From: Hymenobacter cavernae
GTDB taxonomy: Bacteria; Bacteroidota; Bacteroidia; Cytophagales; Hymenobacteraceae
Assembly (NCBI RefSeq): GCF_014641455.1
Contig: NZ_BMHT01000008.1
Location: 124,001-188,000 of the forward strand
Direction: 5' to 3'
Length of the DNA: 64,000 nt
The notes beneath the pieces were generated by a model. It was not told the origin of the DNA. It made no database searches and saw only the letters and a list, made by a program, of their open reading frames with translations. Below are positions 8,089-14,826 of this stretch, in pieces; position 1 is the first letter of the stretch; every line of letters begins with the position of its first letter. The position numbers were made by a program, and so were the translations under genes.

Positions 8089-8227
8089 GCACTGGTGGTA
8101 ACACGGGTTTTGCGTCAGGCGGGGTGACGTGCAAACTTAGAGCGTTGTGCTTCTATTTAAGTGTAGTGCTTACTTGACAGTTTGTGCTCCGAAACCCGCC
8201 CGAACGCAAAGCCCGAAAACGTTAATA
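8089..8227 (+). other. attC-like recombination site of cassette 2
   Basis: The site begins with GCACTGGTGGTAAC (8089-8102), the near-complement of the cassette 2 start GTTACCACCAATGC, and ends at GTTAATA (8221-8227). The arms CGGGTTTTGCGTCAGGCGGG (8104-8123) and 8195-8215 pair almost fully, with a second pairing further in. It marks the end of the array before the chromosomal gene at 8330. The rest of the 8070-8329 gap holds no gene that I can see. Confidence 0.6.
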
Positions 8228-8329
8228 GAGTGAACAGAACTATGCTTTAAGAGCAGCTATATTATATCTCGTCGCTAATCGCCACTACTAAAGCAACGCA
8301 CGTAATAAACTTCCATTAGCAGAAAAGCA

Positions 8330-9883
8330 ATGGAAGTGACAACTCAACCCGACAGCGTATCACCGGGCACTGCCCAAAAGCTAGGCGCCCCTCCTACTTA
8401 CTGGCTCACCCGCTTTGTGCTTCTGCGCCTGCTGGGCGCTATCTACGCGGTGGCCTTTTTGGTAGCCATGAACCAGATTGTGCCGCTGATCGGCGCCGAC
8501 GGGCTGCTGCCGGTTGGCATTTTCCTGAAGCAGGTGAGCGCCGCCCTAGGTTCTGACGGCGCGGGATTTCTGCGGCTGCCGTCGGTGTTCTGGCTCGGAC
8601 ACTCGGATGGGGCGCTGCTGGCGGTGGCCTGGCTTGGGTTTGTACTTTCCTGCGTGGTGGCGGCGGGCTTTGCCAATGCGCTGCTGCTGGCGGTGCTTTG
8701 GTTTTTGTACATGTCGCTTGTGCACGTTGGGCAGGAATGGTACGGCTACGGCTGGGAGATTCAGCTGCTTGAAACCGGGTTTCTGGCCATTTTCCTCTGC
8801 CCGCTGCTCGATGGGCGGCCCTTTCCGCGGTACGCGCCGCCCATGCCCATTATCGTGCTATTCCGGTGGCTGGCTTTCCGCATTATGCTAGGTGCCGGCC
8901 TCATTAAGGTGCGCGGGGATGAGGTATGGCGCAACAGCACGGCGCTTTTCTATCATTTTGAAACACAACCTATTCCGGGGCCGCTGAGCCGGTGGTTTCA
9001 TTTCCTGCCGCGCATCATGCTGAAGGTTGGGGTGTGGTTCAACTGGCTGGCCGAGATTGTGGCGCCGCTGTTTGCCTTCGGACCTAGGTTGGCGCGGCAC
9101 ATTGCGGGCGTGGTGATGATCTTGTTTCAGCTCAACATCATTCTCAGCGGCAACTTGTCGTTTCTGAACTGGCTGACCATCGTGCCGGCGCTGGCTTGTC
9201 TGGATGATGGCTTCTGGGCCAGGCTGCTCCCGAATCGGCTCGTGCGAAAAGCGCAGGCCGCGGCTGAGCAAGCCGAAGAATCGAAGCCGATGCTGGTGAC
9301 GGCCTGGGCCGTCATGGCCGTCATTGCCATTCTCAGCATTCAGCCCGCGCTGAACATCGTGTCGCCGGGGCAGATCATGAACACGTCCTTCGACCCGCTG
9401 GATCTGGTGAATACCTACGGTGCGTTTGGTTCGGTGGGAAAAGAGCGACTGAATGTAGTGTTTGAAGGCACCCTGGACGAGAACCCCAATGACCTGGCGC
9501 ACTGGCAGCCTTACCGTTACAAAGGCCTGCCGGTGCTGCTCGACCAACCGTCGCCGCAAGTCGCGCCGTATCAGCTGCGGCTCGATTGGCAGATGTGGTT
9601 CGCCTCGATGGCGTCGGTTAATGAATATCCGTGGACGCTGAACCTCGTGTGGAAGCTCCTGCACAACGACGCGGGCACGTTAAGTCTGTTTGCCAATAAC
9701 CCTTTCCCTGGCAAGCCGCCGCGCTACATTCGGGCCGTTTTGTACCGCTACCGTTTCGCGAAGCCCGGCAATCCGCAGGGGCGTTGGTGGGAGCGGGAGC
9801 GGATTAGCCTCTGGATTCCGGCCTTATCGGCCCAGGACCCGCGCCTGGTGGAATACCTGCAAGGCGCTGGCTGGATTCGGTGA
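8330..9883 (+). CDS. Lipase maturation factor family membrane protein
   Basis: The 517-residue protein resembles the LMF1/LMF2 family. It has many hydrophobic segments in the first 350 residues, the conserved VHVGQEWYGYGWE stretch with ETGF, the KVRGDEVW loop, FHFLP, and a C-terminal soluble domain containing RLDWQMWF and PPRYIRA. In animals LMF proteins help lipases fold in the ER. The role of bacterial members is not established. It is a high-GC gene with host-like codon use, lying just right of the cassette array. Operon partners are not evident; inverted repeats follow it. Confidence 0.85.
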   Translation: MEVTTQPDSVSPGTAQKLGAPPTYWLTRFVLLRLLGAIYAVAFLVAMNQIVPLIGADGLLPVGIFLKQVSAALGSDGAGFLRLPSVFWLGHSDGALLAVAWLGFVLSCVVAAGFANALLLAVLWFLYMSLVHVGQEWYGYGWEIQLLETGFLAIFLCPLLDGRPFPRYAPPMPIIVLFRWLAFRIMLGAGLIKVRGDEVWRNSTALFYHFETQPIPGPLSRWFHFLPRIMLKVGVWFNWLAEIVAPLFAFGPRLARHIAGVVMILFQLNIILSGNLSFLNWLTIVPALACLDDGFWARLLPNRLVRKAQAAAEQAEESKPMLVTAWAVMAVIAILSIQPALNIVSPGQIMNTSFDPLDLVNTYGAFGSVGKERLNVVFEGTLDENPNDLAHWQPYRYKGLPVLLDQPSPQVAPYQLRLDWQMWFASMASVNEYPWTLNLVWKLLHNDAGTLSLFANNPFPGKPPRYIRAVLYRYRFAKPGNPQGRWWERERISLWIPALSAQDPRLVEYLQGAGWIR

Positions 9884-9889
9884 AGAAGT

Positions 9890-9980
9890 GTAGCGCGGAA
9901 ATCTGTTCCGCGACGAGCAGCGCGAGTTCTGATACCTAGGCACTTGCGCTACTCGTCGCGAAACAGATTTCCACGCTACA
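9890..9980. repeat. Inverted repeat of the GTAGCGC... family
   Basis: TAGCGCGGAAATCTGTTCCG and its imperfect complement ending CCACGCTACA flank a loop containing CCTAGG (9935-9940). Each arm is itself a short hairpin (CGCGGAA...TTCCGCG). It follows the LMF-like gene and may act as a bidirectional terminator. Related copies are at 10683, 17391, 54179, 55061 and 63876. Confidence 0.8.
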
Positions 9981-10070
9981 GGGCTACGTATTTCAGCACC
10001 TTTTTGAGCCAGGAAATAGTTACTTTCCTGAGCACCTAGGTATGATGCCTGGCGCCTGGAGCAGCTTAGT

Positions 10071-10493
10071 ATGAACACCATTCAACGGATCCGGAGAATC
10101 CATTTTGCGCAGTTCCCCGTGCAGGCCGCGCTGATGGTGCTACTTGTTTTTTCAACGGGCCACCGCTTGCGGGTTACAGGTTCTGCGCCCTCCCCGGCGC
10201 CTGCTATTCTGGCCCTGAGCCTGCTGCTGCTTGTGGTGGGCGCGTGTCTGTATCTGGTTTCCAAACGCATTCGGCCCAATCTTCGGCGGCCGGAGGAGCA
10301 AAATCGAAAGCTGTATTTGAGCGGCATCATTCTGCGCAACAGCTTTTTAGGTATCCTAGGTTTGCCGCCGCTGATGATCTATCACACCAGTCGAAACTGG
10401 CCGGATGCGCTATTTTTTGGCGTGCTCCTGCTTGCCCTTTGCCTCCTGACAGTGCCGACGGAGCAAAAATACCGCCGCTGGCTGCTGCGGTAA
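10071..10493 (+). CDS. Small membrane protein of unknown function
   Basis: The 140-residue protein has about four predicted membrane segments (around residues 15-33, 42-65, 84-103 and 113-130), separated by short basic loops. I recognise no family. It is a stand-alone gene with high GC and host-like codons, including a CTAGGT Leu-Gly pair. Inverted repeats lie on both sides (9890-9980 and 10509-10652). It could be a transport or envelope accessory protein; nothing in the sequence decides. Confidence 0.65.
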   Translation: MNTIQRIRRIHFAQFPVQAALMVLLVFSTGHRLRVTGSAPSPAPAILALSLLLLVVGACLYLVSKRIRPNLRRPEEQNRKLYLSGIILRNSFLGILGLPPLMIYHTSRNWPDALFFGVLLLALCLLTVPTEQKYRRWLLR

Positions 10494-10508
10494 GTAGAAC
10501 TCGTTAAA

Positions 10509-10652
10509 CGTCATTCCGAGGCACGAGGAATCTCGCGTGCTGACGTTGAACGTCATTCCGACTAGCGGGAGGAATCTCGCGTGCAATGGTAAACCTTAAC
10601 GATTGGAGCAAGCATTGTACGCGAGATGCTTCGACAGGCTCAGCATGACGTG
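10509..10652. repeat. Intergenic inverted repeat, GTCATTCCGA/GCATGACG family
   Basis: Two left-arm copies of CGTCATTCCGA with AGGAATCTCGCGTGC (10509 and 10550) face one right arm, GCGAGATGCTTCGACAGGCT ending in CAGCATGACG. The centre TGGTAAACC...ATTGGAG matches the loop of the copies at 2201 and 52924. Confidence 0.75.
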
Positions 10653-10682
10653 CTGGTAGTAAGCTGGCTTAAAAAAGGCGGC

Positions 10683-10783
10683 TGTAGGAACGCGCCACGG
10701 CGCGTTCTCGTCCGGACGACGTGCCCACAGAAGGTACTAAGCGGCATCGTTCAACGACGAACGCGCCGTGGCGCGTTCCTACC
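10683..10783. repeat. Inverted repeat with GGAACGCGCCACGGCGCGTTC arms
   Basis: The left arm GTAGGAACGCGCCACGGCGC and its complement end at 10783, with CATCGTTCAACGAC in the loop. The arms contain an internal hairpin (GAACGCGCC...GGCGCGTTC). The same arms occur at the right edge of the window (63876 onward). Confidence 0.85.
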
Positions 10784-10794
10784 AACCGCTGCAA

Positions 10795-10826
10795 AACAAA
10801 AAGCCCCGCTTGGCAGCAGGGCTTCT
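10795..10826 (-). terminator. Intrinsic terminator of the 65-residue protein gene
   Basis: On the reverse strand AAGCCCTGCTGCCAAGCGGGGCTTTTTG forms a GC-rich stem followed by a T run, about 30 bp after the stop of the gene at 10857-11054. Its presence supports that small gene being real. Confidence 0.75.
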
Positions 10827-10856
10827 CTGGGTGGGTTTTGCGGGTAAGAGCTAGTA

Positions 10857-11054
10857 CTAGAAAATGGAACCGTAGGCCTGACAGCCGGAGCACCAGCCAA
10901 AGAAGAATCGGAGCCGTTCGTTCTTGCGCCACTTCTTCAAGGCTTTGGCCTGGGCTTTTTGCGCCGCTTCCTGCGAGAGAACGGCTGGCTTAGATGAAGA
11001 AGTAACAGAAGCAGACGCTACTGATTCGGCTTGGAGTTGCTTGGCAGTATTCAT
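10857..11054 (-). CDS. Small basic hypothetical protein
   Basis: The 65-residue protein has a polar N-terminal half rich in Ala, Ser and Gln, then a basic helix (KAQAKALKKWRKNERLR) and a C-terminal WCSGC pair of cysteines. I recognise no family. A clear intrinsic terminator just downstream (10795-10826) and high-GC host-like codons support expression. It is divergent from menE, and the shared upstream region holds two copies of GCAAACGTTT (11112-11142). The Cys pair could bind metal or form a disulfide; this is speculation. Confidence 0.6.
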   Translation of the reverse strand: MNTAKQLQAESVASASVTSSSKPAVLSQEAAQKAQAKALKKWRKNERLRFFFGWCSGCQAYGSIF

Positions 11055-11111
11055 GGCGAATGTGATTTAATCCTGGCCTAATGTACAGTATTTGGTTTCA
11101 AAAAGTCAAGC

Positions 11112-11142
11112 GCAAACGTTTTAAATTCATGCAAACGTTTGC
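11112..11142. promoter_or_regulatory. Tandem LacI/PurR-type operator candidates
   Basis: GCAAACGTTT occurs at 11112-11121 and 11131-11140, 19 bp apart. The second copy extends to the perfect palindrome GCAAACGTTTGC (11131-11142), the core of sites bound by PurR and other LacI-family regulators. It lies between the divergent 65-residue gene and menE. No regulator gene is nearby. Confidence 0.4.
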
Positions 11143-11222
11143 TGAACTTAACGGCAAGGCGGGAAGATTAGCTAATCTTATGGTTGTATTGCCGCGTATT
11201 TACCTCCTCATCCGTCCTGCTT

Positions 11223-12365
11223 ATGCCTGCTCCCCTCCTGCCCGATTCTCTGGTGCTCAACGGCCGCCTATTCCGCTACGCCGACCTGCAACAATACCCG
11301 CTCGACGCCCCGGCCGACCTGAATGGCTACGAGGCGAAGGTGCTGGATTTCTGCCGTGAGTGGCTGAACGGGGCCCTGGCGTTTGAGCTGCGCACCTCCG
11401 GCTCCACGGGCACGCCCCAGCTTATCCGGATGCGGCGGCGGCAGCTGGAAGCCAGTGCGCGCCGCACCTGCGAATACCTAGGTTTGGGGGTCGGCGACCG
11501 GGAGCTGGTGTGCCTGAACTGCGAGACGGTGGGCGGCCTGATGATGCTGGTGCGCGGTCTGGAGCAGAACATGCACCTGACCATCGTGGAGCCGAATGCC
11601 AACCCGCTGGTGCTGGTGGAGCCTGAGGCAGCGTTTGACTTTGCCTCATTTGTGCCCTTGCAGCTGCGCACGCTCCTGGACCGCGGCTACGCGCCGCGCC
11701 TCAACCAAATGAAGGCCATTCTGGTTGGGGGCGCCACGGTGGAAAGCACGCTCGAAAAGGCGCTGCAACAGCTCACGGTGCCGATTTACCATACCTACGG
11801 CATGACCGAAACGGCCTCGCATATTGCCTTGCGCCGCATCAATGGGCCTGAGGCGTCGCCTTATTACCGGGTGCTGCCCGGCATCCGGGTGGCGCAGGAC
11901 GAGCGGGGCTGCCTTACCGTGCGCGCCGATGTAACGGACGACCAGCTGATTACGACCAACGACCGGGTGCGCCTCGTGGATGAGCACACTTTCGAGTGGC
12001 TGGGCCGGGCCGACTTCGTGATTAACTCGGGTGGCGTGAAGGTGCAGGCCGAGAAAGTGGAGCAAGTGCTGGAAGTAGCGCTGGCCGAGCTAGGTTTGCC
12101 AAACCGGCGGGCCTTCGTGGCGGGCCGGGCCGATGAGCGTTTGGGAGAGCAGGTAACCGCTTTTCTGGAAGGCGAGCCGCTGACGGAAGCCGAGCACCAG
12201 CCATTACAACAGCTACTTGCTGAGCGACTTGACCGCTACGAACGCCCCCGCGCCTTCGTCTACGTGCCGCAGTTTCAGGCCACGGCTTCCGGGAAGATCG
12301 ACCGGCTGACAACTATTCGCACCTTGGCTGGTGCATCGCAGCCCGACAAGACGCGGGAAAGCTAG
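11223..12365 (+). CDS. menE: o-Succinylbenzoate-CoA ligase
   Basis: The protein of about 380 residues is an ANL-superfamily adenylating enzyme. Motifs seen are the phosphate-binding loop RTSGSTGTPQL, the YGMTETASH motif, the TTNDRV region with GRADFVINSGGVKVQ, and the C-terminal TASGKIDR lysine that takes part in adenylation. In menaquinone synthesis MenE activates o-succinylbenzoate for MenB. The start at 11223 (MPAPLLPD) is preferred over the upstream in-frame ATG at 11184. It is separated from menF-menD-menB by the integron-like element and two membrane genes. The assignment rests on the family plus the men genes nearby. Confidence 0.85.
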   Translation: MPAPLLPDSLVLNGRLFRYADLQQYPLDAPADLNGYEAKVLDFCREWLNGALAFELRTSGSTGTPQLIRMRRRQLEASARRTCEYLGLGVGDRELVCLNCETVGGLMMLVRGLEQNMHLTIVEPNANPLVLVEPEAAFDFASFVPLQLRTLLDRGYAPRLNQMKAILVGGATVESTLEKALQQLTVPIYHTYGMTETASHIALRRINGPEASPYYRVLPGIRVAQDERGCLTVRADVTDDQLITTNDRVRLVDEHTFEWLGRADFVINSGGVKVQAEKVEQVLEVALAELGLPNRRAFVAGRADERLGEQVTAFLEGEPLTEAEHQPLQQLLAERLDRYERPRAFVYVPQFQATASGKIDRLTTIRTLAGASQPDKTRES

Positions 12366-12431
12366 GGTTAGGTTACTGCTCGTTGCCGATCATCGTGCGG
12401 CCTTGCTGGCGGAGCAACAGAAGCCAAAGCG

Positions 12432-13268
12432 CTACCGCTCGCGCCAGTTGCGGCGGTGCAGGCCTTTCTGCGACAGCAGCCGCTCCCGGCCGCGCGCAAT
12501 CTTGTAGAGGTCGCCAAGGAAGAGCTTCACCCGGCCCAGCACGATAAAGCCGCTCAGCTCCCGCTCCTCGCTGCCATTCAGGAAAAGCATCTGACGGTAG
12601 CCGACCCCGGCCCCAACGCCTATCCAGCGGAAAACGCGCATATGCCCGGCCAACGATGGCTCAACCAGCCAGATATGATCAATGGCGGACTGCTGCTGAC
12701 TACCATCGGGCAGACGGTAGCGGGCAAACACCCTCCCGAAGCCAAACTGCGTGGGCGTGCTCAGCTCCCAACGCGGCGTGCCGATCAGCACGTATTCGCC
12801 ATACGCCGCCACGTAGCGAAACCGCAGCTCCGCTTGCGTTCCGGGCGGCAAAGCAAGCGGCACGGTACCACTGATGGGCACGCCGCCGCTGAGCAAATAT
12901 GCCCCAAGGCCGGCGCGCAGGCGGCCGCGCCACTCTACTCCTAGCTTGAATCCGTTGATACCGACCAGCTTTCTGTTCAGGGGTGAAAACCGTTGATCGA
13001 ATTGCGCCACGATCCGGCGGTGGCGCTGTCGCACCCCAATACCGTTGTGGCGAGCTTCTCCCGGTCCCACCGAATCGGCTACCTGCGCGGTAGCCGTGAG
13101 TGAGCCGGCTAATAAGCCAAGCAGGACGAATTTGAGCGACAGATAACGCACGGCAATAGAAAGGAACTGCCACTGCAATACGCACGGCAGCGCCGGCAAG
13201 TTAACCAACACCCCCAGCGCTTCACCCGATACTGGTCGGCACTTCGCCCCTGCGCCGTGTCGTTTCAC
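12432..13268 (-). CDS. Exported protein of unknown function, outer-membrane-like
   Basis: The frame gives 278 residues, but a clear signal peptide (LSLKFVLLGLLAGSLTATAQ) starts about 40 residues in. The true start may therefore be the GTG at 13151, giving about 239 residues. The mature part alternates polar and hydrophobic residues with many Gly, Tyr and aromatic positions, as in small outer-membrane beta-barrels, and ends in a basic tail. No named domain recognised. It is transcribed leftward, convergent with menE. Confidence 0.65.
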   Translation of the reverse strand: MKRHGAGAKCRPVSGEALGVLVNLPALPCVLQWQFLSIAVRYLSLKFVLLGLLAGSLTATAQVADSVGPGEARHNGIGVRQRHRRIVAQFDQRFSPLNRKLVGINGFKLGVEWRGRLRAGLGAYLLSGGVPISGTVPLALPPGTQAELRFRYVAAYGEYVLIGTPRWELSTPTQFGFGRVFARYRLPDGSQQQSAIDHIWLVEPSLAGHMRVFRWIGVGAGVGYRQMLFLNGSEERELSGFIVLGRVKLFLGDLYKIARGRERLLSQKGLHRRNWRER

Positions 13269-13331
13269 CTTGATTTAGTGTGCCCGAGCTAGGTTGCCGG
13301 AGTAGCTTAGCAGCAACAAACTTCTGCTGTT

Positions 13332-13778
13332 ATGACACTTACGCCCGCAAGCCTGTTTCCGTATGCCAGCCAGGCCGCCCTACTCGGGTGGATTCTGCTG
13401 ATCGTTGCGCCGCGCTGGCGCGTCACGCAGCGCCTCATTATCAGTGGCGCATGGTCGCTGGGACTGGCCGTGGTTTACGCCGTTCTCATTCTCAGCCACT
13501 ACCTGGGTGGGCAGGCCGACGCAGGCGGGTTTGGCTCACTGGCGGAAGTAGCAGCGCTGTTCCATGATCCGTGGGCGCTGCTGGCCGGCTGGGTGCATTA
13601 CCTGTGCTTCGACCTGGCCGTGGGCGCCTGGGCCAGCCGCGACGCCCAACGCCGCGGGGTCCCGCACCTGCTGCTGGTGCCGGCGCTGCTGCTCACCTTC
13701 CTGTTCGGCCCCGTTGGCTTTTTGCTGTACAACATCGTGCGCCGCTGGTACCCGGCTATGATTACGTCAGCCGATTAA
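13332..13778 (+). CDS. ABA4-like family membrane protein (DUF4281)
   Basis: The 148-residue protein has four hydrophobic segments and the conserved pattern of the ABA4/DUF4281 family: an N-terminal Ser/Pro-rich helix, FHDPWALLAGWVHYLCFDLAVG in the middle, and a C-terminal LLTFLFGPVGFLLY helix. In plants ABA4 acts in neoxanthin formation. The bacterial homologues are uncharacterised, but many pigmented Bacteroidota carry them, so a carotenoid link is possible. It is followed after 44 bp by another membrane protein gene on the same strand. Confidence 0.8.
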   Translation: MTLTPASLFPYASQAALLGWILLIVAPRWRVTQRLIISGAWSLGLAVVYAVLILSHYLGGQADAGGFGSLAEVAALFHDPWALLAGWVHYLCFDLAVGAWASRDAQRRGVPHLLLVPALLLTFLFGPVGFLLYNIVRRWYPAMITSAD

Positions 13779-13822
13779 TTCTGCGTGTTCCTTTCCACTC
13801 CTTTCTCCGCTCTCTACTGCCT

Positions 13823-14683
13823 ATGAAAACGCTCACATTTTCTACTGTCTCCTCCGCTTCTGCTCAAGTTCAGTCTTGGCCGGCTCCGTTCGCGCAATTA
13901 GGCAGCTGGCTGGTAGTGCTGCACCGCTGCAACCCCGTGCTTTCGTGGCCAGCCTGGCTGCATGTGGCATTGTTGGTGGTTGCGCTGCTGGCCATGCCCT
14001 TCGATGACCGGGTAATAACGGGCACCAACGCGTGGATCAAGCCGGCGAAGTTTGCTATTTCGGGCGCCATCTACCTCTGGACCCTAGGTTGGCTGCTGGC
14101 CGATCTGCCGGCGGCTACGCAGCGGGCCGTGCGCCGCATCAGCTGGGGCGTGGCGACGGCGCTGATGGTCGAAATTGCGGCTATCTACGTGCAGGCTGTT
14201 CGCGGCACTACGTCGCACTATAACATCAGCTCACCGCTCAATGCGCTGCTATTTGGTTTGATGGGCATCTTTATCATGCTGAATACTGCCCTGATTATCT
14301 GGACTTTATTTCTGGTATGGCGGCACCGGCCACACGGTTCAGTGGCTTACGTGTGGGGCGTGCGGCTAGGCGTGCTGCTGTTTCTGGTTGGCAGCGCAAT
14401 GGGCGGCATGATGATTCACCAGAATGCGCACACCGTCGGGACGCCCGACGGCGGCCCCGGCCTGCTGGGCCTAGGTTGGAGCACCCGCGCCGGCGACCTG
14501 CGCATCGCGCACTTCCTGGGGCTGCACGCGTTGCAATTGGTGCCGTTGGCTGGCTGGCTCCTCGGGCGCTACCTGCCGCGCCGTGCTGTAGCGGGCACCT
14601 GGCTTTTTGCCCTGACGTATGCCGCCCTGACTGGTTTTATCTTCTGGGAAGCCTTGCAAGGCATTCCGCTGTGGGCACGTTAG
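13823..14683 (+). CDS. Multi-pass membrane protein of unknown function
   Basis: The 286-residue protein starts at the ATG at 13823 (MKTLTFSTVS). The frame is open further upstream, but that part overlaps the ABA4-like gene and is not coding. About seven hydrophobic segments are seen, with conserved-looking His and Trp residues (GMMIHQNAH and FLGLHALQLVPLAG) in the C-terminal half. I do not recognise the family with certainty. It lies 44 bp after the ABA4-like gene, so the two may be one transcript. Confidence 0.7.
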   Translation: MKTLTFSTVSSASAQVQSWPAPFAQLGSWLVVLHRCNPVLSWPAWLHVALLVVALLAMPFDDRVITGTNAWIKPAKFAISGAIYLWTLGWLLADLPAATQRAVRRISWGVATALMVEIAAIYVQAVRGTTSHYNISSPLNALLFGLMGIFIMLNTALIIWTLFLVWRHRPHGSVAYVWGVRLGVLLFLVGSAMGGMMIHQNAHTVGTPDGGPGLLGLGWSTRAGDLRIAHFLGLHALQLVPLAGWLLGRYLPRRAVAGTWLFALTYAALTGFIFWEALQGIPLWAR

Positions 14684-14696
14684 CCAACGCTCTACG

Positions 14697-14826
14697 TGGT
14701 GAGGTGGTGAGGTGGTGAGGTGGTGAGCAGTGAGCAGTGAGCAGTGAGCAGTGAGCAATTTATGCCTTTCTTAATCAAAATATTATCTATAAAAATCACC
14801 ATCTCACCACTTCACCATCTCACCAC
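14697..14826. repeat. Short tandem repeats: GAGGTGGTG and GAGCAGT arrays
   Basis: GGTGAGGTG units (14697-14726) run into four or more GAGCAGT units (about 14725-14757). They are followed by an AT-rich stretch and CACCATCTCACCACTTCACC (to 14826), which is the inverted counterpart of the first array. Probably a slippage-prone intergenic repeat between convergent genes. Confidence 0.8.

Larger units (their letters stand above)
5215..8227 (+). mobile_element. Integron-like element: SSB, integrase, attI-like region and two gene cassettes
   Basis: The parts in order are: ssb (5274-5639), tyrosine recombinase (5636-6721), palindromic repeat region (6721-6830), cassette 1 (6837-7427) and cassette 2 (7428-8220). 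Each cassette begins with a GTTA box that is the reverse complement of a box at its own 3' end. That is the arrangement expected when an attC site is split by linear integration. The cassettes are AT-rich, unlike the surrounding DNA. The right edge is drawn at the GTTAATA following the second attC-like hairpin; the left edge is uncertain. Bacteroidota integron-like arrays are known, so the class is not new. The SSB-integrase coupling is the unusual part. Confidence 0.75.

Noticed and set aside
9890..10783. CRISPR array
   Set aside because: The repeats here are pairs of inverted arms of different families. There are no regularly spaced direct repeats and no cas genes.
13571..14683. A 370-residue ORF starting at 13571
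   Set aside because: Its first 84 residues overlap the ABA4-like gene in another frame and are arginine- and proline-rich out-of-frame text. The real start is at 13823.
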